DNA of 64,000 nt from positions 62,001 to 126,000 of the forward strand of contig NZ_RKMF01000002.1 in the NCBI RefSeq assembly GCF_003797835.1. The letters are read 5' to 3'. Position numbers and translations under genes: made by a program. This DNA comes from Kocuria soli. Lineage in GTDB: Bacteria; Actinomycetota; Actinomycetes; Actinomycetales; Micrococcaceae. Under the pieces are notes generated by a model. The model made no database searches and was not told where the DNA came from. It saw only the letters and a program-made list of their open reading frames with translations. Each line of letters opens with the position of its first letter. Positions within the stretch are counted from its first letter, which is position 1. Below are positions 1 through 9,013 of the stretch, piece by piece.

Positions 1-1218
1 GATCTGCTGCATCGCGCGGATCTGGTGACGCCCAATCTCCCCGAACTCGCAGTGCTTGTAGGGGAGCTGGTGGCGGAGGACTGGTCGACGGCGCTGGAGC
101 AGGGCCGGACCCTGGCCGAGCGCCACAACGTGTTCGTCCTGGTCAAGGGTGGACACCTGGCCGGGGATAGGACCCCGGATGCCCTACTGGCCCCCGGACA
201 GCCCGAACCGGTCTACGAAGCGGCCGGAGCCAAGGTTCGGACCAACAACACGCACGGGACCGGATGCTCGCTGTCATCGGCCGTCGCCGTCCTGGCGGCA
301 CGGACCGGTGACTGGTCGGTTGCCGTGGGAGTCGCTCGCGAGTGGCTCCGTGGCGCCCTGACCCACGCCGACGAACTCGAGGTCGGCCAGGGCAACGGCC
401 CGGTCCACCACGGCCACCATCTCGAAGCGCATCTGGTGCAGCTCCTGACCGATTGGGCGAATGGCATGGGACAGGAAGGTGGTGCCGGTCCGGAAAAGGG
501 CGCGGACTCGTCCTTCACGGAGCAGCTCTGGGCCCGGACAGGGGACATCAGGAGCCAGATCGACGACGGCCGTTTCGTCCCCGCGCTCGGTCAGGGCACG
601 CTGCCCCGGGACGTGTTCCTGGACTATCTGTCGCAGGACCTGATCTATCTCCAGGACTATTCCCGAGCCTTGGCCCAACTCGCGGTGCGGGCACCCACCG
701 AGCAGTGGCGGGCCTTCTTCGCCTCCGGCGCGGCCGGCTGCGCCAGGGAAACCGAGCAACTCCACCGCACGCTCGTCGACGCCGGTGTCCCCGTCACTCC
801 CAGCGCGGTCACCGCCGAGTACACGGAGTTCCTGCTGGCCACCACGCAGACGCGGGACTGGGCCGTTGGTGCGGCGGCGGTGCTGCCGTGCTACTGGCTG
901 TACGCGTGGATCGGCAACCGGCTCCAGGAACACCGCGAGCGGATGGCGGCAGAGAGCGGCGACGGCGGTCGCGACCATCCCTACGGGGCCTGGGTCGATT
1001 CCTACTCCGACCCGGAGTTCACGGCTTCGGCACGCCGGGCCCGCGACGTCGTGGACGTGCTCGCGGGACAGGTCGACCCCGAGGTGCGGGAGGAGATGGC
1101 CCGAGCGTTCCGCCGTGCCTGTGAGCTGGAACTGCGGTTCTTCGAGCACCCGTGCGAACGGACGGGGACCACACATACCGGCACCGCGGAGGGCTCCCGC
1201 GGCGAACGCGGAACGTGA
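1..1218 (+). CDS. thiD: ThiD-TenA fusion: hydroxymethylpyrimidine (phosphate) kinase / thiaminase II, 5' partial
   Basis: The frame is open from base 1, so the gene starts before the window. The first part is the C-terminal half of ThiD (ribokinase fold), which phosphorylates HMP and HMP-P in thiamine synthesis: it shows the VTPN(L/P) segment, VLVKGGH and the anion-hole signature NTHGTGCSLSSA. From about residue 160 of the visible part begins a TenA-like helical domain (SFTEQLWARTGD, then FLDYLSQDLIYLQDYSRAL), which salvages or hydrolyses thiamine breakdown products. Fusion of ThiD to TenA is known in actinobacteria. Stop TGA at 1216-1218. Cytoplasmic metabolic gene, probably the last of a thiamine unit that lies outside the window. 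Confidence 0.9.
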   Translation, partial: DLLHRADLVTPNLPELAVLVGELVAEDWSTALEQGRTLAERHNVFVLVKGGHLAGDRTPDALLAPGQPEPVYEAAGAKVRTNNTHGTGCSLSSAVAVLAARTGDWSVAVGVAREWLRGALTHADELEVGQGNGPVHHGHHLEAHLVQLLTDWANGMGQEGGAGPEKGADSSFTEQLWARTGDIRSQIDDGRFVPALGQGTLPRDVFLDYLSQDLIYLQDYSRALAQLAVRAPTEQWRAFFASGAAGCARETEQLHRTLVDAGVPVTPSAVTAEYTEFLLATTQTRDWAVGAAAVLPCYWLYAWIGNRLQEHRERMAAESGDGGRDHPYGAWVDSYSDPEFTASARRARDVVDVLAGQVDPEVREEMARAFRRACELELRFFEHPCERTGTTHTGTAEGSRGERGT

Positions 1219-1512
1219 GTCTGCTCGCATGCGCGACGCGCTGGGCGCCCAATGCTTGCCCGCCGTTGCAACCATGCCGTATTCTCAATCCCTGGTGCGT
1301 CCACCGGTGAGCCCCTCGACTACCGTCCATAGTTCGAGCGCGGAGCCCGGCACGCACATCGGGTGTAGTTCCTGACCTTTTGTACAAGCGGTCCTGACCA
1401 GCGTCTCCATCCCACTGGCCGGTCAAGACAGGCTTGTGCACGACTCCTTGGTCCGCAGAGGAACGCACTCGCCCAAGACAGTATTTGTTCAGTCGAGAGA
1501 AGTGAGTTCCAA

Positions 1513-1824
1513 GTGGTGTACGCGATTGTCCGCGCTGGCGGCCGCCAGGAGAAGGTTGCAGTTGGAGACCTGGTAACCGTCGACCGTGTCGCCGGTGATG
1601 CAGGCAGCACCATCGAGCTTCCGGCAGTTCTGTTGGTCGACGGTGACAAGGTCACCTCCGATGCCAAGGCCCTGTCCGGCGTGAAGGTCACCGCCGAGGT
1701 GGTCGAGGATCTGCGCGGTCCCAAGATCCGCATCCAGAAGTACAAGAACAAGACCGGCTACAAGAAGCGCCAGGGCTTCCGTGCCGAGCTGACCACCCTG
1801 AAGGTCACCGGCATCGACGCCTGA
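1513..1824 (+). CDS. rplU: 50S ribosomal protein L21
   Basis: A 103-residue protein with the L21 signature: [18 protein letters not shown] at the N-terminus and the [20 protein letters not shown] segment near the C-terminus, which contacts 23S rRNA. It starts with tandem GTG codons at 1513 and 1516; 1513 gives the usual family N-terminus. It begins the conserved rplU-rpmA-obgE cluster. The 294 bases upstream hold no gene; they should contain the promoter and leader of this ribosomal-protein unit, but I could not fix a convincing -35/-10 pair. Confidence 0.97.
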   Translation: MVYAIVRAGGRQEKVAVGDLVTVDRVAGDAGSTIELPAVLLVDGDKVTSDAKALSGVKVTAEVVEDLRGPKIRIQKYKNKTGYKKRQGFRAELTTLKVTGIDA

Positions 1825-1922
1825 GCGGCGTTCGGTCTCATCCCAACCAGCTCGGCCCACTCGCAGCCCTGAACACAGGCACGCGAGGCCCAAGGGCCAC
1901 CTAGCGAAAGCAGGCATCAGAC

Positions 1923-2186
1923 ATGGCACACAAGAAGGGCGCCAGCTCCACCCGCAACGGCCGTGACTCCAACCCGCAGTACCTGGGCGTCAAGCGCTTC
2001 GGTGGCGAGTTCGTCAACGCCGGTTCCATCATCGTCCGCCAGCGCGGCACCAAGTTCCACCCCGGCGCCAACGTCGGCCGTGGCAAGGACGACACCCTGT
2101 ACGCCCTGGCCACCGGCGAGGTTGCCTTCGGCACCAAGCGCGGCCGCAAGGTCGTCAACGTCGTCGAGGCCGTCGCCGCCGAGTGA
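1923..2186 (+). CDS. rpmA: 50S ribosomal protein L27
   Basis: An 87-residue L27 with [17 protein letters not shown] at the N-terminus, which reaches towards the peptidyl-transferase centre, and the conserved [15 protein letters not shown] core. Length is standard. ATG start with purine-rich sequence GAAAGCAGG about ten bases upstream. It lies 98 bases after rplU and is probably co-transcribed with it; a hairpin region separates it from obgE. Confidence 0.97.
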   Translation: MAHKKGASSTRNGRDSNPQYLGVKRFGGEFVNAGSIIVRQRGTKFHPGANVGRGKDDTLYALATGEVAFGTKRGRKVVNVVEAVAAE

Positions 2187-2203
2187 CCCCTGACCGGTCA
2201 CCC

Positions 2204-2258
2204 TTCCTCACACCGTGAGGAACCGACCGGTCCCGCGGCGCGCTGGATCCAGCGCGCC
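2204..2258 (+). terminator. Two hairpins after rpmA
   Basis: An 8-bp stem TTCCTCAC/GTGAGGAA with a 3-base loop lies at 2204-2222. It is followed by the perfect 22-base palindrome GGCGCGCTGGATCCAGCGCGCC at 2237-2258. There is no T-run, as is common for actinobacterial terminators. The pair probably ends or attenuates rplU-rpmA transcription before obgE. Confidence 0.5.
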
Positions 2259-2358
2259 ACGCTCACCGCATCAGTAGAGGGTGGGTGCCATGTGCGCCCG
2301 CCCTCTACTCTTGTTTCAAGACATTTTTCCAGGGCATCGAAGTATTCAAGGAGCATCC

Positions 2359-3942
2359 ATGGCAGAGTTCGTCGACCGCGTGGTTCTGCACGCCACGGGC
2401 GGTAACGGCGGCCACGGGTGTGTGTCCGTCAAGCGCGAGAAGTTCAAGCCTTTGGGCGGTCCCGACGGCGCCAACGGCGGAGACGGCGGATCGGTGATCC
2501 TGCGCGTGGACGGGCAGACCACCACGCTGTTGAACTACCACCGCTCGCCGCACCGTTCCGCCCCCAACGGTGGCCCCGGTATGGGCGATCACCGTCAGGG
2601 CTTCGTGGGCGAAGACCTCATCCTGTCTGTCCCTGATGGCACCGTGGTCAAGGACCGCGACGGGAACGTCCTGGCCGACCTGGTGGGCATCGGCGCCGAA
2701 TACGTGGCGGCTTCCGGCGGCCAGGGTGGCCTCGGCAACGCCTCACTCGCGTCACCCAAGCGCAAGGCCCCCGGCTTCGCCCTGCTCGGCCTGCCCGGTG
2801 AGGCACAGGACATCGTCCTGGAACTCAAGTCCCTGGCGGACATCGCCCTGGTGGGCTACCCGTCCGCCGGTAAGTCGTCGCTGATCGCGGCGATCTCGAA
2901 GGCCCGGCCCAAGATCGCTGACTACCCGTTCACCACCCTGGTGCCCAACCTGGGTGTCGTGGAGGCCGGGGACTACCGCTACACGGTCGCGGACGTCCCG
3001 GGACTCATCGCGGGTGCCTCCGAAGGCAAGGGACTAGGTCTGGAGTTCCTGCGCCACGTCGAACGCTGCGCCGCACTGGTGCACGTCCTGGACTGCGCCA
3101 CCCTGGAACCCGGCCGGGATCCCATCTCCGATTTGGAGATCATCGAAGCGGAACTGGCCGCCTACGCCGTCGACGGACGCCTGGACGGTGGCCGCTCCGT
3201 GCCGCTGCTGGAGCGCCCCCGCCTGGTCGTGCTCAACAAGATCGACGTGCCGGAAGCACGAGAGCTGGCCGACTTCGTCCGGCCCATGCTGGAGGAGAAG
3301 GGCTACCGCGTCTTCGAGGTCTCCACGGCTTCCCACGAGGGGTTGAAGCCGCTGACCTTCGCCATGGGCCAGATCGTGGCGGAGGGGCGCGAGCAGGAGC
3401 CCGCCCCCGAGCCCCAGCGCGTGGTGCTGCGGCCCCAGGCCGTGCGGGGCGGTGCCAAGGAGTTCACGATCACCCGCGAGGAACGCTCCCTGGAACCGAT
3501 TTGGCACGTTCGTGGCGACAAGCCAGAGAAGTGGGTCCTGCAGACGGACTTCAACAACGAGGAGGCCATCGGCTACCTGGCCGATCGCTTCGCCAAGCTC
3601 GGCATCGAAGAAGAACTCTTCAAGATGAATGCCCGCCCCGGAGACGCCGTGCTGATCGGCCCGGAGGAGAACGGGGTTGTCTTCGACTGGGAACCCACCA
3701 TGATGGGTGGTGCCGAACTGCTGGCCGCACCCCGCGGAACGGACCCCAGGCTCTCGGAGGACCACCGGCCCACCCGCGAACAGCGGCGGCGGGAGTACTA
3801 CGAGCGCATGGACGCCAAGGCTGCGGCCCGCGACGAACTCGAAGCGGAACGTGTGGCCGGCGTCTGGACGGAGTCCGTGGACGAACGCCGGGCCCGCAAG
3901 GCACAGGCGCCCGAACCGGACGAGGCCGAGCAGCGCGACTGA
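2359..3942 (+). CDS. obgE: Obg family GTPase
   Basis: 527 residues with the three Obg domains in order. A glycine-rich Obg fold fills residues 1-158, the G domain follows, and an OCT-type C-terminal domain lies around 345-425, as in Gram-positive Obg. G motifs visible: P-loop GYPSAGKSS (166-174), switch segment [16 protein letters not shown] (212-215) and NKID (293-296). ATG 2359 is chosen over an in-frame start at 2281 because CAAGGAGCAT precedes it and it gives the family N-terminus MAEFVDRV. The protein binds the 50S subunit and ppGpp and acts in ribosome maturation and stress control; its place after rpmA is the conserved bacterial arrangement. Confidence 0.96.
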   Translation: MAEFVDRVVLHATGGNGGHGCVSVKREKFKPLGGPDGANGGDGGSVILRVDGQTTTLLNYHRSPHRSAPNGGPGMGDHRQGFVGEDLILSVPDGTVVKDRDGNVLADLVGIGAEYVAASGGQGGLGNASLASPKRKAPGFALLGLPGEAQDIVLELKSLADIALVGYPSAGKSSLIAAISKARPKIADYPFTTLVPNLGVVEAGDYRYTVADVPGLIAGASEGKGLGLEFLRHVERCAALVHVLDCATLEPGRDPISDLEIIEAELAAYAVDGRLDGGRSVPLLERPRLVVLNKIDVPEARELADFVRPMLEEKGYRVFEVSTASHEGLKPLTFAMGQIVAEGREQEPAPEPQRVVLRPQAVRGGAKEFTITREERSLEPIWHVRGDKPEKWVLQTDFNNEEAIGYLADRFAKLGIEEELFKMNARPGDAVLIGPEENGVVFDWEPTMMGGAELLAAPRGTDPRLSEDHRPTREQRRREYYERMDAKAAARDELEAERVAGVWTESVDERRARKAQAPEPDEAEQRD

Positions 3943-4017
3943 CAACACCCGCCGCGCCCTGAACACCTGAAGCTCACCACCACTCAAAGCTCACCAGAGG
4001 AAAGGACATCGGAGAGC

Positions 4018-5331
4018 ATGCCCACACGGCTGCAGAAGATCGACGTCGAGACCCTGGAAGGGATCGCCGCCAAATCCACCTCCCAGCTCAGCTCGGAGAA
4101 CCGAGGGAAGAACCGCCGTTCCCCCATCGAGGACCGGAGTCAGATCCCGATGGCCAAGCGCATCGTGGTCAAGGTCGGTTCTTCGTCGCTGACCAGCATC
4201 GAGAACTCGATCGATGAAGCCGCCGTTCAGCGGATCGTGGCGGCACTCGGGGCTTTGAAGGCCTCCGGCAAGGAGGTCGTGTTCGTTTCCTCGGGTGCGA
4301 TCTCTGCGGGGTTGGCGCCCCTCGGGTTCTCGCGACGCCCCAAGGACCTTGCCTCCCAGCAGGCCGCGGCCTCCGTGGGGCAGGGCCTGCTCATGGGCCG
4401 CTACATCGACTCCCTGGCGCGCTACGGCGTGACGGTCGGGCAGGTCCTGGTGACCGCCGAGGACCTCATGAAGCGTCACCACTACAAGAACACGCACCGC
4501 CAGATCGAACGGCTCCTGGACCTGGGCGTCATGCCGATCGTCAACGAGAACGACGCCGTGGCCACCCAGGAGATCAAGTTCGGCGACAACGACCGCATCG
4601 CGGCGTTGACAGCCCACCTGGTCAAGGCCGATGTCTTGTTGCTGCTGTCCGACGTTGACGCCCTCTACACCAAACCGCCGCAGGACGGTGGTGAGCGGAT
4701 CTCCGTCGTCGAGGATCCCGTCAAGGATCTCGAGGGTGTGCAGATCGGTACCGTTGGACGCGCCGGAGTGGGCTCCGGTGGCATGGTGACCAAGGTCCAG
4801 GCCGCCAGGATCGCGGCCTCTTCGGGCATCCCGGCCGTTGTGACCTCGGCACAGAACATCGACTCGGCCTTGGCCGGGCGCGACGTCGGCACCTGGTTCG
4901 CCACCACGGGCGGGCGTCGCAACGCCCGTCTCCTGTGGTTGGCTCACCTGGCGGACATCAAGGGTTCGTTGGTCCTCGACGACGGCGCAGTGCGCGCCGT
5001 GGGTGGCCGTAAGTCCTTGCTGGCCGCCGGGGTGACCGCGGTCAAGGGAGACTTCGAAGCGGGGGATCCGGTGTCGCTGCTGGACCAGAACGGCCGGGAA
5101 GTCGCCCATGGGCTCTGCAACTACGCGGCCGAAGAGATCCCTGAAATGCTGGGCAAGAGCACAGCCGAACTCTCCGAATCCCTGGGCCAGCGCTTCGAAC
5201 GGGAGTTGATCCACGTGGACAACCTGGTCACCATGCGCCCCAAGTCGGCCAAGACCAAGGTTCGCCACGGACGCGCCGCACAGCGGTCGTTCGAGACCCG
5301 TGAGCTCCCCAAGGTCGAACCGGCGCGGTGA
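4018..5331 (+). CDS. proB: Glutamate 5-kinase
   Basis: First enzyme of proline synthesis: ATP-dependent phosphorylation of glutamate, feeding ProA just downstream. The kinase domain starts at AKRIVVKVGSSSLT and carries VFVSSGAISAG, NENDAVAT, FGDNDRIAA and VGSGGMVTKVQAA. A C-terminal PUA domain follows (KGSLVLDDGAV, then GLCNYAAEEI). ATG 4018 has a good ribosome site (CGGAGAG) and gives 437 residues. ATG 4150 would give 393 residues, nearer the usual length. The extra 44 residues have coding-like high GC3, so I keep 4018, but the start is uncertain. Confidence 0.92.
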   Translation: MPTRLQKIDVETLEGIAAKSTSQLSSENRGKNRRSPIEDRSQIPMAKRIVVKVGSSSLTSIENSIDEAAVQRIVAALGALKASGKEVVFVSSGAISAGLAPLGFSRRPKDLASQQAAASVGQGLLMGRYIDSLARYGVTVGQVLVTAEDLMKRHHYKNTHRQIERLLDLGVMPIVNENDAVATQEIKFGDNDRIAALTAHLVKADVLLLLSDVDALYTKPPQDGGERISVVEDPVKDLEGVQIGTVGRAGVGSGGMVTKVQAARIAASSGIPAVVTSAQNIDSALAGRDVGTWFATTGGRRNARLLWLAHLADIKGSLVLDDGAVRAVGGRKSLLAAGVTAVKGDFEAGDPVSLLDQNGREVAHGLCNYAAEEIPEMLGKSTAELSESLGQRFERELIHVDNLVTMRPKSAKTKVRHGRAAQRSFETRELPKVEPAR

Positions 5332-5406
5332 CGCAACGGCCCGGCTCGGGCACACTCGAGAACACTTTGGACAGTGGCACCACCTGAAGGATCAGGAGCA
5401 GGAACC

Positions 5407-6708
5407 ATGACTGAAACCACCACCACGCTGACGCACCAGACCTTCGGCGAGGACCCGCAAGTCGGTGTCGGGCTCATGGCCGACGACGCCCGCACCGCCG
5501 CGCGGACTCTGGCAAAGGCCAACCGTGGCCGGAAGGATGCCGCGCTGTTGCACATCGCGGAGCGCATCGAGGCGCAGGCTGACGCGATTATCGAGGCCAA
5601 CCAGAAGGACCTGACCCGCGGCGAGCAGGACGGAACCTCTAGCGCGCTGTTGGACCGGTTGAAGCTCGACAAGACTCGTATCACGGGACTTGCGGACGCG
5701 CTGCGTGAGCTGGCGGCACTCCCGGATCCGGTGGGAACCGTGGTCCGCGGGCAGACCCTCGCCAACGGGCTGCGGATGCGTCAGATCCGCGTGCCCATGG
5801 GCGTCGTGGGGGCCATCTACGAAGCGCGGCCCAACGTGACCGTGGACATCGCGGGCATCGCCCTGAAGTCCGGTAACGCCGTGCTGTTGCGCGGCGGCTC
5901 GGCGGCACTCGAGTCGAACAAGGCACTGGTCGGCATCATCCGTGACGCGCTGAGCGACCAGAAGTTGCCCGTGGACATCGTGCAGTCCGTCGACGACTAC
6001 GGGCGCGAGGGTGCCAACGCACTGATGGCGGCTCGCGGCAAGGTGGACGTCCTGATTCCCCGCGGGGGGCATGGGCTGATCCAGTCCGTGGTGCAGAACG
6101 CGCAGGTTCCGGTCATCGAGACGGGCGAGGGCAACGTGCACGTGTTCGTGGACGCCTCCGCGCCGGAAAAGATGGCGGTCGACGTCGTCGTGAATGCCAA
6201 GACGCACCGGAACTCCACTTGCAACACCGCCGAGACGCTGATCCTGCACAAGGACGCCGCGGCCGGGCCTGCGGTCCTGGCGGCGCTGGCCAAGGCCGGG
6301 GTCGCCCTGCACGTGGACGACCGTGCGGCGGCCATGCTCCCCGAGGGTACCGAGCACTCGGCCGCCACGGACGAGGACTGGGGCACCGAGTACCTGGACG
6401 CGCAGATGGCCGTGAAGGTCGTGGACAGCCTGGACGAAGCGATCGAGCACATCGAACGCTGGACCACCCGCCACACCGAAGCCATCGTGACCAACGACCT
6501 GGCGAACGCCGAAGCGTTCATCGCCTCGATCGACGCCGCGGCCGTCATGGTCAATGCCTCCACGCGATTCACCGACGGCGGGCAGCTCGGCCTGGGCGCG
6601 GAGATCGGGATCTCCACCCAGAAGATGCACGCCCGCGGCCCCATGGGGCTCGAGGAACTTACCACCACCAAGTGGATCGTCCAGGGCGACGGGCACGTCA
6701 GGAAGTGA
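5407..6708 (+). CDS. proA: Gamma-glutamyl phosphate reductase
   Basis: 433-residue NADPH-dependent aldehyde dehydrogenase family enzyme that reduces glutamyl-5-phosphate to the semialdehyde, the second proline step. The catalytic cysteine is Cys272 in RNSTCNTAE. MGVVGAIYEARPNVTVD, RGGSAALESN and LIPRGGHGLI are family landmarks. ATG 5407 follows CAGGAGCAGGAACC; an in-frame GTG at 5374 has no such site. It lies 75 bases after proB and is probably in the same transcript. Confidence 0.95.
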   Translation: MTETTTTLTHQTFGEDPQVGVGLMADDARTAARTLAKANRGRKDAALLHIAERIEAQADAIIEANQKDLTRGEQDGTSSALLDRLKLDKTRITGLADALRELAALPDPVGTVVRGQTLANGLRMRQIRVPMGVVGAIYEARPNVTVDIAGIALKSGNAVLLRGGSAALESNKALVGIIRDALSDQKLPVDIVQSVDDYGREGANALMAARGKVDVLIPRGGHGLIQSVVQNAQVPVIETGEGNVHVFVDASAPEKMAVDVVVNAKTHRNSTCNTAETLILHKDAAAGPAVLAALAKAGVALHVDDRAAAMLPEGTEHSAATDEDWGTEYLDAQMAVKVVDSLDEAIEHIERWTTRHTEAIVTNDLANAEAFIASIDAAAVMVNASTRFTDGGQLGLGAEIGISTQKMHARGPMGLEELTTTKWIVQGDGHVRK

Positions 6709-6725
6709 ACGACACCCGGTCAACA

Positions 6726-6756
6726 GCAGGGGACGCCGTCGCAGGGCGCCCCCTGC
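6726..6756 (+). terminator. Hairpin terminator after proA
   Basis: Interrupted inverted repeat: GCAGGGG-A-CGCC pairs with GGCG-C-CCCCTGC around a short loop, starting 18 bases after the proA stop. GC-rich stem without a long T-run. Confidence 0.55.
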
Positions 6757-6854
6757 GGTTACCATTGACCTCTAGCCGACCAGCCACGCACCGCGGCTGA
6801 TTCGGTTCCGAACTTCAACACCACGGCACTGGTTCTGCTCACGAAGGGACTCTC

Positions 6855-7103
6855 ATGTTGCAAGCGAATCCGCTGATCCAGGCGGCAGAAGAAGGCGCGC
6901 ACGTCGTCAACGAGCTCCCGGTTGAAGCGCATTGGTTCGGCATCATCGCCTTCGTGCTGTTCACGCTCATGTTCGTGGCGACCATGACCTTCAGCCCGCG
7001 CAGCTCGCTTCCCGACGCAGCGGATCATCACCAGGACCCGTCCGCTCTGCCGTCGGACGAGGCCCACGCCGTCGCCTCCTACGAAGCCAAGCGCAACCGC
7101 TGA
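6855..7103 (+). CDS. Small single-pass membrane protein
   Basis: 82 residues. A hydrophobic helix at about residues 27-47 ([20 protein letters not shown]) follows a short amphipathic N-terminus. The C-terminal tail is polar and acidic-to-basic ([17 protein letters not shown], then KRNR). ATG start preceded by GAAGGGAC. No domain recognised. I recall small membrane proteins in this position, before nadD, in Micrococcales genomes, but no function is known to me. It follows the proA terminator and may share a transcript with nadD, 14 bases downstream. Confidence 0.75.
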   Translation: MLQANPLIQAAEEGAHVVNELPVEAHWFGIIAFVLFTLMFVATMTFSPRSSLPDAADHHQDPSALPSDEAHAVASYEAKRNR

Positions 7104-7117
7104 ACCCCAGCGTTCAC

Positions 7118-7822
7118 GTGAACCCGGCTCACGAGATCAACGTGCCTCCGCGGGTCGCCGGCCGCACCCGTGTGGGTGTCATGGGCGGTACTTTCGATCC
7201 CATTCACCACGGGCACCTGGTGGCCGCCTCAGAGGTCGCCGCGGTCTTCGACCTGGATGAAGTGGTCTTCGTCCCCACGGGGGAGCCGTGGCAGAAGGCC
7301 GGCAAGAAGGTTTCACCGGCGGAGCACCGCTACCTCATGACGGTCATCGCCACGGCGTCCAACCCGCGGTTCAGCGTGTCCCGCGTGGACATCGAGCGCG
7401 GTGGGCCGACCTACACGATCGACACCCTGCGGGACCTGCACGAACAACGCCCGGACTCGGACCTGTTCTTCATCACCGGTGCCGATGTCATGAGCGAGAT
7501 CCTGAGCTGGCACGGGGCCGAACAGATGTGGGATCTGGCCACTTTCGTCGGCGTGACCCGTCCGGGGCACGAGCTGGCCATTCCCGACGGCGCCCGCGGC
7601 GTGACCCTGATGGAGGTTCCCGCCATGGCGATCTCCTCCACGGACTGCCGGGACCGCGTGGTCCAGGGCAAGCCCGTCTGGTACCTGGTGCCGGACGGCG
7701 TGGTCCAGTACATCGGCAAGTACGGCCTGTACCTGGGTGCACGGCGAAACCAGCGCGCCGCCACCGAAGCGACCAGACCTGTGACCGACCCGGTCCAGGA
7801 AACGAAAGAGGCCACAGCATGA
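7118..7822 (+). CDS. nadD: Nicotinate-nucleotide adenylyltransferase
   Basis: NAD synthesis enzyme joining NaMN and ATP to give deamido-NAD. The nucleotidyltransferase signature [12 protein letters not shown] lies near the N-terminus, followed by [27 protein letters not shown] and the [10 protein letters not shown] segment (the ISST-R motif). About 234 residues, as usual for the family. The start is unsure: GTG 7118 is the first start after the upstream stop, while GTG 7142 and ATG 7181 are possible; none has a strong ribosome site. Its stop overlaps the next start as ATGA. Confidence 0.93.
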   Translation: MNPAHEINVPPRVAGRTRVGVMGGTFDPIHHGHLVAASEVAAVFDLDEVVFVPTGEPWQKAGKKVSPAEHRYLMTVIATASNPRFSVSRVDIERGGPTYTIDTLRDLHEQRPDSDLFFITGADVMSEILSWHGAEQMWDLATFVGVTRPGHELAIPDGARGVTLMEVPAMAISSTDCRDRVVQGKPVWYLVPDGVVQYIGKYGLYLGARRNQRAATEATRPVTDPVQETKEATA

Positions 7823-8547
7823 GTCAGGACCGGTACCTGGACCCGGACGGCGCATCGGCGGGGAACGCGGACGCTCCGGAGGAGATCGTCAACATTCCCT
7901 CCGGGGACGCCGAGGCGCTGGACCTGCCCGCCCCGGAGATCGATCTGGGTGGCGCTCCGAGCACTGCGGCCGACAAGCCTTTGGGCCCTCGACGCCTGGC
8001 GCTGCTGCGCGAGCAGATGGAGCAGCACCAGAAGGAACTGGCACAGAACCAGTCCGATGACCCGGAGCACGTGGACCCGGACCTCGCCATGAAGCAGCGG
8101 CGCATGGCGGAGTTGGCTTCCCGTGCCGCCTTGGCCTCCGAGGAGGACCGGGCCGCCGCCGAGCGTGCTTCGGCAGCCGGCGCCAGAACCTCCGACGACG
8201 ATGGAGCTGCGGCGCGGCCCGTGCCGACGCCCGCGCCGGCTGCATCTGATCAGAGTGGCTCTGCGCAGGCTCCCCTGGGGTCGACGGCCACTCATTCAAC
8301 AGCTGATGAGCACGAGCACTCCCAAGCGGTAGCCCCTGTGGCTACCGAAGCGTCTGCCGCCGAATCCGGTACCGAGTCCGATGCTGAGGAACCCGGCAAG
8401 CCCGTCAGCGCCCTGGACGCCGAAGGCCTGGAACTGCTGGAACCGTCCAAGTACCGCGAATCAGGGGGCGGGAAGACCGTCCTGCTGGTGTTGGCCGCCG
8501 TCGTGCTGCTGGCGCTGGCCGTTGTGATCCTGTTGATACTGCTGTGA
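7819..8547 (+). CDS. Proline/alanine/acid-rich protein with C-terminal membrane anchor
   Basis: 242 residues. The body is low-complexity and acidic, rich in Ala, Glu, Asp and Pro, with a charged helical stretch around residues 55-115 ([17 protein letters not shown]). It ends in one hydrophobic helix ([23 protein letters not shown] cut short here: about the last 23 residues), so it is probably a tail-anchored cytoplasmic protein. It starts inside the nadD stop (ATGA) and sits 19 bases before rsfS, so it is translated with them. Function not recognised. Confidence 0.75.
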   Translation: MSQDRYLDPDGASAGNADAPEEIVNIPSGDAEALDLPAPEIDLGGAPSTAADKPLGPRRLALLREQMEQHQKELAQNQSDDPEHVDPDLAMKQRRMAELASRAALASEEDRAAAERASAAGARTSDDDGAAARPVPTPAPAASDQSGSAQAPLGSTATHSTADEHEHSQAVAPVATEASAAESGTESDAEEPGKPVSALDAEGLELLEPSKYRESGGGKTVLLVLAAVVLLALAVVILLILL

Positions 8548-8566
8548 GAAAGGCCCCGACCGCCGC

Positions 8567-9010
8567 ATGACACTTCCCGATACCTCCCTCGCGTACCTCC
8601 GCACCGCCGCACGAGCTGCGGATGAGAAGCAGGCCGAGAACATCGTTGCCCTGGACGTCAGTGAGGCCCTGGGCATCGTGGACTCGTTCCTGGTGGCCTC
8701 GGGCTCCAACGAACGTCTGGTGAGCGCCATCGTCGATGCGATCGAGGACGCGCTGATCGCCGAACACGACCTGCGACCGCTCCGCCGCGAGGGCAAGGGG
8801 GAGGGGCGCTGGGTGCTGCTGGACTACGGCGACGTGGTGGTGCACGTGCAGCACGACGAGGACCGGGCCTTCTATGCCCTTGAGCGGCTGTGGAGCGAAT
8901 CGCCCGTTGTGGACCTGGGGTTGAGTTCGGCCGCTGAGGCGTCGGCGTCTGATTCAGAGTCGACGGGGGCGGACCAGGGCGATTTGCACGGGGCGGCGGA
9001 TCCGTCCTAG
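8567..9010 (+). CDS. rsfS: Ribosomal silencing factor RsfS
   Basis: 147 residues with the RsfS/Iojap fold: ENIVALDVSEALGIVDSFLVASGSNERLV, then RREGKGEGRWVLLDYGDVVVHV and RAFYALERLW. The protein binds L14 on the 50S subunit and blocks subunit joining during starvation. The acidic Ser/Ala tail after about residue 118 is common in actinobacterial homologues. nadD-(membrane protein)-rsfS forms one tight unit that ends just before tRNA-Ala. Confidence 0.93.
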   Translation: MTLPDTSLAYLRTAARAADEKQAENIVALDVSEALGIVDSFLVASGSNERLVSAIVDAIEDALIAEHDLRPLRREGKGEGRWVLLDYGDVVVHVQHDEDRAFYALERLWSESPVVDLGLSSAAEASASDSESTGADQGDLHGAADPS

Positions 9011-9013
9011 TAT

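Noticed and set aside
274-1275. Long minus-strand open frame over the ThiD-TenA gene
   Set aside because: Shadow frame of a high-GC gene: no domain, and the plus-strand frame has clear ThiD and TenA motifs.
2237-2258. 22-base palindrome as a recombination or protein-binding site
   Set aside because: Its place right after rpmA, with another hairpin before it, makes a terminator the simpler explanation.
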